Assembly (NCBI GenBank): GCA_937916485.1
Contig: CALFSV010000261.1
Coordinates: forward strand, 1 to 40,747
Direction: 5' to 3'
Length of the DNA stretch: 40,747 nucleotides
Source: an uncultured Paracoccaceae bacterium
GTDB taxonomy: Bacteria; Pseudomonadota; Alphaproteobacteria; Rhodobacterales; Rhodobacteraceae
The notes beneath the pieces were generated by a model that was given only the letters and a program-made list of their open reading frames with translations, made no database searches and was not told where the DNA came from. This document shows, one piece after another, positions 8,146 through 15,821 of the stretch (positions are counted from its first letter, which is position 1; each line of letters starts with the position of its first letter). The position numbers and the translations under genes are program-made.

Positions 8146-9289
8146 CGGCGACGGTTTCCACACACAGGACCGTCGGCAGATGCCGTGCGACCTCGTTCCA
8201 GGTGGCCCCTTCGTCCGGGCTGACAAAGACGGAGCCGGTGTTGGTGCCGAAGTAGACCCCGACAGGCTGTTCGGTGTCGGTGGCCATGCCCTGACGCAAA
8301 ACGGTGAAAAAGCAATTCTCGACCGGCAGCCCATCTTGCTGCTTGTCCCAGGTGCCGCCTCCGTCAGCAGAGGTCCAGACGGCGGCAGACGCGCCGGGGG
8401 GATACCGACCCTCTACATCGCCATTGAGCGGAAGGGTCCAGATCCGGGCCGGGTCGCGCGGATGGACGGCGATGGGGAACCCGAACGTCGAGGGCAGGCC
8501 CTCGGTCATGTCATCCCAACTGCGGCCACCATCGTGGCTTCGAAACACGCCATGATGGTTTTGCTGATAGAGGGTATCGCCGCCTTCACCGGGGGCCCGA
8601 ACCAGGTTGTGGACGCAATGACCGGTTTCGCCACCCTTGGGCGCGGCGGGGTGATGGTGGTGAACATGGTCGGTATTGGACAGGCGGTTGCGCCGATCCC
8701 AGGTGACGCCCCCATCCTCGGTAGCAAAGACGCCAGCCGCGGAAATCGCGACCCACATCTTTTGTGGGTCCGAAGGGTCCGGAACGATGGAATGCAGGAC
8801 AAGGCCGGCAGCGCCGCCATGCCAATCGGGGCGCGACGGGTGATCGGTCAGCCCCTCGACCTTGTCCCAGCTTGCGCCCCCGTCGCGGCTGGCCAAGAGC
8901 ATCGCGGGTTTGGTCCCCGCATAAAGAACACCATGTGCAAAGCACAGGGACCAGACCTGGGTGAAGTCCTTTTCAAACGGCGCCGGTGACAAGGTCCAGC
9001 CCATCTGCTTGGCAACCTCGGGGTCGCTGGCGGCCCAATCGTCCATCATGCCCGTGGTGAGCCTGGCAAGCGTCCATGTCACGCCATTGTCCGACGACCG
9101 CCAGACGCCTGCGCCATGCCAATCGCTCCCCCCGGCCTCCCAAAGCATACCCGTTTCAGGTTGAGAGGCGACATGATTGATCGGCCAGCCATCGCAGAAT
9201 GGCCCCCGGACGGCAAAGCGGTCGCGACTGCCCGTGCCGTCCAGGACAAAGGTCCCCTTGGTGGTCCCGACCAGAACTGACGTATGCAT
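8138..9289 (-). CDS. BNR/Asp-box repeat protein (sialidase-like beta-propeller)
   Basis: The 383-residue protein contains six Asp-box motifs of the form S/T-x-D-x-G-x-T/S-W: SSDNGVTW, SRDGGASW, TEDGGVTW, SHDGGRSW, SADGGGTW and SPDEGATW. Regular spacing suggests a six- or seven-bladed propeller as in sialidases, Vps10 and the photosystem assembly factor Ycf48. No signal peptide is present, so it appears cytoplasmic, which is unusual for a true sialidase. A His cluster (HVHHHH) sits between the third and fourth boxes. The start at 9289 has AGGAGG about seven bases upstream; an earlier in-frame ATG at 9328 lacks one. Enzyme activity is not supported; the role is unknown. Confidence 0.9.
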   Translation of the reverse strand: MHTSVLVGTTKGTFVLDGTGSRDRFAVRGPFCDGWPINHVASQPETGMLWEAGGSDWHGAGVWRSSDNGVTWTLARLTTGMMDDWAASDPEVAKQMGWTLSPAPFEKDFTQVWSLCFAHGVLYAGTKPAMLLASRDGGASWDKVEGLTDHPSRPDWHGGAAGLVLHSIVPDPSDPQKMWVAISAAGVFATEDGGVTWDRRNRLSNTDHVHHHHPAAPKGGETGHCVHNLVRAPGEGGDTLYQQNHHGVFRSHDGGRSWDDMTEGLPSTFGFPIAVHPRDPARIWTLPLNGDVEGRYPPGASAAVWTSADGGGTWDKQQDGLPVENCFFTVLRQGMATDTEQPVGVYFGTNTGSVFVSPDEGATWNEVARHLPTVLCVETVAGG

Positions 9290-9398
9290 GGCGACCCCTC
9301 CTGTTGGCTTTGACCAAGGGTCATACACCCGTCGTGGGCCCGCGCCAAAGGGAATTCACCATTCCAAGATGTCCGGAACCGGCTTACACTCAGGCATC

Positions 9399-10652
9399 AT
9401 GCCAGCCCTCTGCCGCGACTGTCTGACCCCATTTGACGGACCGGGCCGATGCCCGGCCTGTGGACGCCCACGCGTGGTGCGGCACCCAGAGCTTTTTTCC
9501 CTGACCATCGCGCATATGGACTGCGACGCCTTTTTTGCCAGCGTGGAAAAGCGCGACAACCCTGACCTTGCGGACAAGCCGGTGATCGTGGGCGGGGGGC
9601 AGCGGGGGGTTGTGTCGACCGCCTGCTACCTGGCCCGGATCAAGGGCGTGAAATCTGCCATGCCGATGTTTCAGGCCCTTAAGCTCTGCCCCGACGCGGT
9701 GGTGGTCAGGCCAAGGTTTGACGCCTATGTCGCCGCCTCAAAGGCGATCCGGGCGATGATGGACGAGCTGACACCCGTCGTCGAACCCCTCAGCCTGGAC
9801 GAGGCGTTCATGGACCTGTCGGGCACCGAACGACTGCATGGCGCGCCGCCTGCCGTCATGCTGGCGCGTCTGACCCGGCGGATGAAGGACGAGCTGGGGC
9901 TGACCGGCTCAATCGGGTTAAGCCATAACAAGTTCCTGGCAAAGGTGGCGTCCGACCTGGACAAACCACGCGGATTCTCGGTGATCGGGGCCGCCGAGAC
10001 CCTCGACTTTCTGCGGCCCCGGCCCGTCCGCATGATCTGGGGGATCGGACCGTCGGCGCAAGAAAGCCTCGACAAGGCGGGCATCCGCACCTTTGGCGAT
10101 TTGATGCGGTGGGAGCGGGAGGACCTTAACGCCCGGTTTGGGGGTATGGGAGAACGACTCTGGCATCTGGCACGGGGCGAGGACGCCCGCCGGGTATCGT
10201 CGCATACCCCCGTCAAGGGACTTTCGAACGAGACCACTTTCGGGGTCGATACCGCCGATCCCGACATCCTTGACGGTCATATCTGGCGCATGGCGGAAAA
10301 GGTGTCGTCACGGGCCAAGGCGCAGGACAAGGCGGGGCGGGTCGTCACGCTCAAGCTCAAGCGATCAAACCACACGCTGATCTCAAAAAGACTGAGCCTG
10401 CGGCATCCCACCCAGGTCGCCGATACGATCTACCGGACTGCCCGCGATCTGTTCAATCAGGTGGGCGACGCCGGTCCCTATCGCCTGCTTGGGGTCGGGA
10501 TCAGCGACTTGACCGACGCCGCCGAGGCGGACAGGGAGGGCGATCTTCTGGATCCCGGTGCAGGCAAACGGGCCGAGGCCGAACGGGCCACAGACAAGAT
10601 CCGCGCGCGTTTCGGGGCCGATGCAATCGTCAAGGGGCGCGCCCTGAGGTAA
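9399..10652 (+). CDS. dinB: DNA polymerase IV with N-terminal four-Cys extension
   Basis: This is a Y-family translesion polymerase. Catalytic carboxylates are seen in MDCDAFFASVE (D41) and SLDEAFMDL (D134, E135). The fingers, thumb and little-finger regions follow in order (NKFLAKVASDLDKP, WGIGPSAQESL, SNETTFG). Before the polymerase core there is an extension of about 33 residues with C5-x2-C8 and C18-x2-C21 that could bind zinc; I recall this extension in Rhodobacterales homologues. The start at 9399 is the ATG directly before it (417 residues); an in-frame ATG at 9369 is possible. The TAA stop is part of a perfect palindrome. No GTTC-N7-GTTC LexA box was found upstream. Confidence 0.95.
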   Translation: MPALCRDCLTPFDGPGRCPACGRPRVVRHPELFSLTIAHMDCDAFFASVEKRDNPDLADKPVIVGGGQRGVVSTACYLARIKGVKSAMPMFQALKLCPDAVVVRPRFDAYVAASKAIRAMMDELTPVVEPLSLDEAFMDLSGTERLHGAPPAVMLARLTRRMKDELGLTGSIGLSHNKFLAKVASDLDKPRGFSVIGAAETLDFLRPRPVRMIWGIGPSAQESLDKAGIRTFGDLMRWEREDLNARFGGMGERLWHLARGEDARRVSSHTPVKGLSNETTFGVDTADPDILDGHIWRMAEKVSSRAKAQDKAGRVVTLKLKRSNHTLISKRLSLRHPTQVADTIYRTARDLFNQVGDAGPYRLLGVGISDLTDAAEADREGDLLDPGAGKRAEAERATDKIRARFGADAIVKGRALR

Positions 10653-10674
10653 GGTGGGTCATGACCCACCTTAC
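10649..10674. repeat. 26-bp perfect palindrome, copy 2 (CATG centre), overlapping the dinB stop
   Basis: It is identical over all 26 bases to the copy at 2405. The TAA at 10650-10652 within the left arm is the dinB stop codon. It ends five bases before the convergent amidohydrolase gene. There is no U tract on either side, so it is not a classic intrinsic terminator. Confidence 0.95.
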
Positions 10675-10678
10675 GGGA

Positions 10679-11542
10679 TCATTCCGCCGCGACCCTTTGG
10701 ATGGCCGGGCGGCCGACTTCGGCAATCTCCTGAATGATGCCGTCCAGCATCTCGCAGAACGCCACAAAATTCGCGTTCGGCTCGATCCGCCGTTCGTCCA
10801 TGTAAAGGGCACGGTCAATCTCGATCTGAACGGCGTGTTGCTGCCAGGACGGCCGGCCATAGTTCTGGGTGATGTAGGCCCCGGCGAAAGGCGTGTTACG
10901 GACAACGCAAAGACCGGCGTTCGCGAAGGCAGCTTCGATCCGCTCAATCACCTTGCTCGAGGCCGATGCACCGAACCTGTCCCCCAGCACCACATCGGGC
11001 CTGCGGCCACCCGACTGGGACACAGCATCGAGCGCCTCGTGCGGCATGGAGTGGCAGTCGATCAGGATCGCTTCGCCGAACTGCCTGTGACTCTCGTCGA
11101 TCAAGGTCTGGAGCATGTCGTGGTAAGGGCGCCAATAGCGGCTAAGCCTATAGTGCACCTCTTCCAACCCCAACTTGCCCCGGTAAATGGCGCGGCCATT
11201 GGCCACGACCCTGGGAATCACACCAAGACCGCTGGCAATCCGGGGATTATGCGCGGACCTGCGCACGCCATCGATCAACGCCGGGTCGAGTTCTTCGGAC
11301 GCCCGGTTGAGATCGACATAGGCCCGAGGGGCGCCTGCCGCCAAAAATGCCGCGCCGTACTGTGCCGCCGGTGCAAAAAGTTGATCGACGAACGCGTCTT
11401 CTGACGACCGAATCTCGCGCTGGTCGAGAACGGCAGACCGCAGGAAGGCGTCAGAATAAGCCCGCCCACTATGGGGCGAGGCAAAGATGACACTGGTGTC
11501 GCGGCGCGCGGGCCGGATAAGATTGTAGGCAAGATCGGACAT
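10679..11542 (-). CDS. N-formylglutamate amidohydrolase family protein
   Basis: The 287-residue protein matches the N-formylglutamate amidohydrolase (HutG-type) fold. Markers are SPHSGRAY near the N-terminus, SEDAFVDQLF, the DLNRASEELDP segment, an ILIDCHSMP strand with His, and QIEIDRALYMDE near the C-terminus. Family members hydrolyse N-formylglutamate to formate and glutamate in histidine degradation using a metal. No other hut genes are in the window, so the substrate is uncertain, and some paralogues act on other N-acyl compounds. It is convergent with dinB and divergent from tRNA-Val across about 150 bp. Confidence 0.9.
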   Translation of the reverse strand: MSDLAYNLIRPARRDTSVIFASPHSGRAYSDAFLRSAVLDQREIRSSEDAFVDQLFAPAAQYGAAFLAAGAPRAYVDLNRASEELDPALIDGVRRSAHNPRIASGLGVIPRVVANGRAIYRGKLGLEEVHYRLSRYWRPYHDMLQTLIDESHRQFGEAILIDCHSMPHEALDAVSQSGGRRPDVVLGDRFGASASSKVIERIEAAFANAGLCVVRNTPFAGAYITQNYGRPSWQQHAVQIEIDRALYMDERRIEPNANFVAFCEMLDGIIQEIAEVGRPAIQRVAAE

Positions 11543-11597
11543 CTGGGCTCCCTGTCTGGGCGTAAGATAGCCTGAAAAACTCAGATGCCAAAAGCCC

Positions 11598-11626
11598 TTG
11601 ATCCCCCCCGCGACTCCTTTTATAGA
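11598..11626 (+). promoter_or_regulatory. Candidate sigma-70 promoter for tRNA-Val
   Basis: TTGATC is followed after 17 bases by TATAGA, a good housekeeping promoter about 70 bases before the tRNA. A perfect 7-bp hairpin (ACGCGGA / TCCGCGT, loop GTATT) at 11638-11656 would lie in the tRNA leader, perhaps as a processing signal. Confidence 0.55.
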
Positions 11627-11695
11627 CCGCTCACCCGACGCGGAGTATTTCCGCGTTCTCTTTATATGAGGACGCAGAGAATTCGCTGAGGATAC

Positions 11696-11770
11696 GGGCG
11701 GTTAGCTCAGCGGTAGAGCACTTCGTTGACATCGAAGGGGTCACAAGTTCGAACCTTGTACCGCCCACCA
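11696..11770 (+). tRNA. tRNA-Val (anticodon GAC)
   Basis: A full cloverleaf is visible. The acceptor is GGGCGGT with ACCGCCC, the D arm GCTC/GAGC, the anticodon stem CTTCG/CGAAG around loop TTGACAT, and the T arm ACAAG-TTCGAAC-CTTGT. The anticodon GAC is at 11728-11730, reading GUC and GUU. The 3' ACCA is encoded. rpmJ follows 81 bases later on the same strand. Confidence 0.97.
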
Positions 11771-11851
11771 TTGAATGAGACGGTCCCTAGGTCGGGGCCA
11801 CGACTGCAACCAAGAGGCGCATCCGCCGCGCCGCGACAAGAGGAGAAGGCC

Positions 11852-11977
11852 ATGAAGGTCGCAAACTCACTCCGCTCGCTCAAGCAGCGCCACCGCGATT
11901 GCCGCGTCGTGCGCCGTAAGGGCCGGGTCTACGTTATCAACAAGACGCAGCGCCGGTTCAAAGCCCGCCAGGGCTAA
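11852..11977 (+). CDS. rpmJ: 50S ribosomal protein L36
   Basis: The 41-residue, very basic protein matches the alphaproteobacterial form of L36 ([31 protein letters not shown] and FKARQG). It is part of the large ribosomal subunit, near the peptidyl-transferase side. It has only one cysteine (C17), so it belongs to the variant without the zinc-binding Cys3-His site. AGGAG lies six bases before the ATG. The gene stands apart from ribosomal protein operons, following tRNA-Val. A strong hairpin three bases after its stop and an intrinsic terminator at 12030 bound the transcript. Confidence 0.97.
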   Translation: MKVANSLRSLKQRHRDCRVVRRKGRVYVINKTQRRFKARQG

Positions 11978-11979
11978 GT

Positions 11980-12008
11980 GGTTGAGGGACCGCGAGGTCC
12001 CGACAACC
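11980..12008 (+). other. Stable hairpin immediately after rpmJ
   Basis: GGGACC-GCGA-GGTCCC forms a perfect GNRA-capped hairpin, enclosed by a GGTTG/CAACC outer stem with small internal loops. It begins three bases after the rpmJ stop and has no U tract. It may protect the short mRNA 3' end or slow the polymerase before the terminator at 12030. Confidence 0.6.
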
Positions 12009-12029
12009 TTATCGGTGAAAATGCATCAG

Positions 12030-12059
12030 GGCCGTCCTCAGGGGCGGCCTTTTGCTTTT
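12030..12059 (+). terminator. Intrinsic terminator of rpmJ
   Basis: An 8-bp stem (GGCCGTCC with GGGCGGCC, one G-U pair) with loop TCAG is followed by TTTTGCTTTT. This is the clearest rho-independent terminator in the window. Confidence 0.88.
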
Positions 12060-12154
12060 CCGGTTTTCCATACCCTGCCCAGATGACACTAGCGTTATCG
12101 CTGATCAACGGCCTATCCTGCGCCCATGTTAACAATGATCGAAAGGGAATACCC

Positions 12155-13405
12155 ATGAGGCGTTCGAGATCAATGGCCGTACTGACCGCCCTGGCGACAG
12201 CCGGGTTTGCGATGCCTGTCGCCGCCCAGTCCAATATCTGCGGTGGTGTCGGTGACGCAGGACAGTGGATCGGCGGGACAGAAGCAGGCTCTGACGTTTC
12301 CACGGCGACAAGCCATATGGAGCAGATGGCCATCGTTTTGATGGGCAACGAGTATGTGGCTTTGTTCAATGTATCCCAGCCCACCGGCGTGCGGGTCGAA
12401 GCGGCCGGTCGTGGCGGCGGCGATCCCGTTATCGATCTGCGCGATTCCGCCGGCACGATCATCCTGTCGGATGATGATTCGGGCGGCGAGGGATCTTCAC
12501 GCGGGGAACTGCAGTTGAACCCGGGCACCTATTGCCTTTCGATGAACAGCTATGACGGCGCACCGATGACCGGTTTCGTCCGGGTTGGACGGCTTGAGCA
12601 AGAAGCCCTGACGCAGGGCCTTGGCATGGGTATTCCTGATGTCGGCCCCGGCCCGTCCGGCGGATCGGGATGCACCAGCGTCTCAAACTACATTGGCGAC
12701 GGCGGTCCCATTGACCGCAGCCTGATGAGCGGCGGTGCATCGGTGACCGCATCCGTCGATCAGATTGACGCCTGGGGCTTTTCCCTCGCCTCTGCCGCCT
12801 CGATCTCGGTCACGGCCGAGAACGAGATGGCGGATCCTGTCATCACGATCTTCGATTCAATGGGCAACTTCGTCGCCGAGAACGATGATTTCGACGGCCT
12901 GAACTCCCGCATCGATCTGACCACGCCACTTGCTGCGGGCGACTACTGCATCGAGATGCGGGCCCTGTCGGACACCTCTGCGCCGGTCACGGTTTCGATC
13001 ACCGGCTACGACCCTGCAGCCGCCCTTGTGGGGCTGTACGAGCGGGGCGAGGCAAGCCCGCCGCTTGACGGTTCTTACCCTGTCACACCGTTGGGCCCGC
13101 TTGCCAACCGGGTCCGCCAGGATCTTCAGGTCGGTGATGTGAACACCTGGCTGTCCTTTGAAATCGACAGTGCCGGTCTGGTCCTTATCGAAGGGGTTTC
13201 AAATGGTATCGGCGACCCGATCATGGTCCTTTACGATGACTTTGGACGGCTTGTGTCCGAGAACGACGACTATGGTGGAAACCTTGATCCGCTGATCTCG
13301 GCCCGGGTGAATCCTGGCACCTACCTCGTTGGAATCCGGCAGTTGAGCGAGGGTGAGAACGGCCTTGTCCGCCTCTTGTTCGAGCGGTACGTCCCCGCAC
13401 CTTGA
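12155..13405 (+). CDS. Secreted protein with three PPC-like beta-sandwich repeats
   Basis: The 416-residue protein has a Sec signal peptide (basic MRRSRS, hydrophobic core, cleavage after VAAQ near residue 25). Three repeats of about 85 residues follow, at roughly 65-145, 198-285 and 329-412. Each carries DP(V/I)I.(L/I).D..G....(D/N)DD and then a Gly/Asp-bearing turn and PG.Y or AGDY. This matches bacterial pre-peptidase C-terminal (PPC) beta-sandwich domains, here without any peptidase. Acidic DDD/NDD turns could bind calcium. C29, C127, C173 and C265 could form disulfides in the periplasm. The start at 12155 follows a GGGAA ribosome site; the earlier open frame is non-coding. Role unknown, possibly surface or matrix binding. 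Confidence 0.88.
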   Translation: MRRSRSMAVLTALATAGFAMPVAAQSNICGGVGDAGQWIGGTEAGSDVSTATSHMEQMAIVLMGNEYVALFNVSQPTGVRVEAAGRGGGDPVIDLRDSAGTIILSDDDSGGEGSSRGELQLNPGTYCLSMNSYDGAPMTGFVRVGRLEQEALTQGLGMGIPDVGPGPSGGSGCTSVSNYIGDGGPIDRSLMSGGASVTASVDQIDAWGFSLASAASISVTAENEMADPVITIFDSMGNFVAENDDFDGLNSRIDLTTPLAAGDYCIEMRALSDTSAPVTVSITGYDPAAALVGLYERGEASPPLDGSYPVTPLGPLANRVRQDLQVGDVNTWLSFEIDSAGLVLIEGVSNGIGDPIMVLYDDFGRLVSENDDYGGNLDPLISARVNPGTYLVGIRQLSEGENGLVRLLFERYVPAP

Positions 13406-13437
13406 GCCTCGAGCCATCAGCCGGGCAAAATGACAAA

Positions 13438-13461
13438 GGGCCTCGCCATACGGCGGGGCCC
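13438..13461. terminator. Bidirectional terminator between PPC-like and GNAT genes
   Basis: A 10-bp stem GGGCCTCGCC / GGCGGGGCCC (one G-U pair) with loop ATAC lies between the convergent genes. T-rich stretches (ATTTTC on plus; TTTGTCATTTTG on minus) follow on both sides. Confidence 0.75.
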
Positions 13462-13485
13462 TCGCCATTTTCAAATGAGGAAGGG

Positions 13486-13947
13486 TCAGGTTGGGGAAAA
13501 GCGAAAGACACCATGCCCATCGGCAAGGTCGCGGATAGATTGCCAACCGCGGCGCACAAAAAGGCTCGAGGCTGACTTTGTGGTCGCGTGAATATTGCCA
13601 AGGCCTTCGGTCCGGGCCTTCTGTTCGACCGCTTCCACCAAAAGACCGCCGATGCCCTGTTTGCGCAGCACCCTGCGCACCACGAGGCCGACCAACCATT
13701 TGTCCTCACCATCCGCCGCGCCGAGGGATTCGCCGGCCATGGCCACAGTTCCAACAACCATATCGTCCAGAACTGCCAGGACGCCCCAGGGCAGTCCCGA
13801 AAGCTGGGACCGTGCCCCCAGATCGGCAAGCGCGTTGCCCGGACCAAAGGGGCCATACCATTCGGGCCAGTTCTCGATCATCAAGGCAGCGGCGGGCCGC
13901 ATGAGATCCTGACGTTCTGACAGATGAACAAGCTCTAGTGACTTCAT
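13486..13947 (-). CDS. GNAT-family N-acetyltransferase
   Basis: The 153-residue protein has the GNAT acetyl-CoA pyrophosphate loop RKQGIGG (Q/R-x-x-G-x-G/A), preceded by the LVGLVVRR strand and followed by the amphipathic helix LLVEAVEQKA. The C-terminal ATTKSASSLFVRRGW matches the motif-B end of the fold. The acceptor substrate is not readable. Its ATG overlaps the TGA of the upstream caspase-like gene (ATGA), so the two are expressed together. Whether it modifies the partner protein or a cell-envelope compound is unknown. Confidence 0.9.
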   Translation of the reverse strand: MKSLELVHLSERQDLMRPAAALMIENWPEWYGPFGPGNALADLGARSQLSGLPWGVLAVLDDMVVGTVAMAGESLGAADGEDKWLVGLVVRRVLRKQGIGGLLVEAVEQKARTEGLGNIHATTKSASSLFVRRGWQSIRDLADGHGVFRFSPT

Positions 13948-15620
13948 CGCAATATCCCTATCGAATCCGCCAAGAGGCGCACGACCGTCCCTTCGTCCAG
14001 GTAGCCCGTCACGGACAGGTCACGATCCCTTTGGTACCGTCTCAACGCACGTCGTGTCGCGTCATCAAATACCCCGTCAACGGCCCCCGGATTGAGGCCG
14101 AGTTGATCGAGTTTTGCCTCAACCAGCCGCGCTGTGATCGGATTTAGACCAAGTGCAGCTTCAGCGGCCAGTGCTGCCTGCTCGGCCGCATTGTTCCCTC
14201 TAGCCTGCTCGAGCGCGGCAATCCGGGCCTCAGCTTCGGCCTTGAAGGCTGCATCGGGAAAGGTTCGCAGGTACGCCGTGTATGCAGGCACCGTGTTTGC
14301 GGCAAGGGCGGCATCCCAGGCGGACCGCTCTTCATCCTGCGCCTGGCGACGCTTTTCGGCCTCGATCGCCGCAAGTTGTTCGGTCGCCGTTTCCGCGAAA
14401 AGGCCGTCGGGATAGCGGTCAAGATAGGCGCGCAGACCCGGTTCATCGGCCCGTGCACCGGTTTCCGCCCAGAAGGCTCTGTCGAGGCGGGCTTGCTCTG
14501 CGGCCACGCGTTCGGCCTCGGCCTCAAGTTCGGCAGCACGGCGGGCGGACTGCGCGTCAAGCAGATTGATCTGTTCGGTGGACAGATAGCCGGTCTGGGC
14601 AAAGCCGTTTTGCTGCTGCCAGTTCGTGATCGCCCCCCGGGTTCCGGGGCCAAAGATCCCGTCGATGCCTCGGGTGTTGTAGTCCAGAAGACTCAGGTTG
14701 CGCTGAATGTTACGGCGCGCATCCCGGCTCAGGTCCATCGCCTCTTCAGCGAGCCGGTTGTCCCGAAACGGTTCGGACAAGATCGCGGCAAGGGCTTCTT
14801 CGGCCTCCGGGGCGTAGCGGCCTGTGGGGTAGCGGGACAGATAATTGCGATAGACCTCGGCCGTATCCAGGGCCACGGCCCCGTCCCAAAGGGCATCCTC
14901 TGCTGCAGAGTTCTCTAACGGCACAGGCTTTGGGACGATCTCAACCGCTTCCGGGGCCGGCCCCATGAACAAGAGCTGCCGGGGCAGGAAACCTTCTGCC
15001 TCAACCCTTCGGTTCGCGGCGATCAGCCGTGTCAAATCACCTTCGGGCTGCACCAGGTCAGTCTCAATAAACCCGGCAATGTCCCGCGGGAGCCCGCGCA
15101 CAACGGTCACACCCTGGGGCACATCAAGCGTTCCGATGCCCTCACGCAGATAGGCGTCGAAAACCCTGTCCTCGTCGGGGTCGACCCCAAGGACAAGCAG
15201 GGCGCTTCCGGCCTGGCGTTGCATCAGTTGCATCACGCTTTCGACCGACAGTGCCCCCCCGCCAAGGCCCAGAAACTCCGGTTCAGCGGTATCGGCGGCC
15301 AGAAACCAGCTTCGGGTGCCGTCCGTCACGAAACGACCAGACAACACGATGATCAAACGCTCCGCCCCGGGGACGACGTTGGCAAATCCCGACAGGGTCT
15401 CGGACAGGGTTGCCGCCCGTCCATTCGGCAGGACGGTCAGATCAAAGCCCATAACCTCAAGCGCGCGCGCCGCCTCGGCCGGCTCTGCCCCGCGCGACAA
15501 TCGCCCAAGCACTTCATATCGTTCATTGGCCAGGACCAAAGCGGTGTCCTCTGCCCAGGCGGGCGCATTGAATAAACCTGCCGCCGTGGCAAGAACCGAA
15601 CCTATGATCAGATGACGCAT
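13944..15620 (-). CDS. Secreted caspase-fold pseudoenzyme with peptidoglycan-binding domains
   Basis: The 558-residue protein has a Sec signal peptide (cleavage after AWA, residue 23). A caspase/C14-like N-terminal part follows (TALVLANERYEVLG..., then a strand ending in LSGRFV where active members have YAGHG), to about residue 185. After it come three similar segments of the form YL.RYP.G.FA..A...LAAI (259-280, 399-420, 450-471) and two peptidoglycan-binding-1 domains (301-355 with GIDGIFGPGT; 496-552 with AVDGVFDDAT). The mature protein contains no Cys and no His, so caspase chemistry is impossible. The start at 15620 follows AAGGGAG. It is the first gene of a pair with the GNAT gene. Likely a periplasmic wall-binding protein. 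Confidence 0.85.
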   Translation of the reverse strand: MRHLIIGSVLATAAGLFNAPAWAEDTALVLANERYEVLGRLSRGAEPAEAARALEVMGFDLTVLPNGRAATLSETLSGFANVVPGAERLIIVLSGRFVTDGTRSWFLAADTAEPEFLGLGGGALSVESVMQLMQRQAGSALLVLGVDPDEDRVFDAYLREGIGTLDVPQGVTVVRGLPRDIAGFIETDLVQPEGDLTRLIAANRRVEAEGFLPRQLLFMGPAPEAVEIVPKPVPLENSAAEDALWDGAVALDTAEVYRNYLSRYPTGRYAPEAEEALAAILSEPFRDNRLAEEAMDLSRDARRNIQRNLSLLDYNTRGIDGIFGPGTRGAITNWQQQNGFAQTGYLSTEQINLLDAQSARRAAELEAEAERVAAEQARLDRAFWAETGARADEPGLRAYLDRYPDGLFAETATEQLAAIEAEKRRQAQDEERSAWDAALAANTVPAYTAYLRTFPDAAFKAEAEARIAALEQARGNNAAEQAALAAEAALGLNPITARLVEAKLDQLGLNPGAVDGVFDDATRRALRRYQRDRDLSVTGYLDEGTVVRLLADSIGILR

Positions 15621-15821
15621 CGCGGGTGCTCCCTTGGCATACGATTCGTCCTTAGTCTCTGACCTAATGGGCAGAGACCTGGTGCAACGCAGCCATTCTT
15701 GATGTTTCGAATGTCCATCGTGCCGTTTTGCTATGCAATAACAAGTTCCACAACGCGTTGCCATTTCACGCAGCGCGGCTTACCGGTTCCTGACAGAGGT
15801 CGTTTTGCGTTCGGAGATCCC

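Noticed and set aside
9290..9398. SOS (LexA) box upstream of dinB
   Set aside because: Searched for GTTC-N7-GTTC and GAAC-N7-GAAC; only isolated half sites were found.
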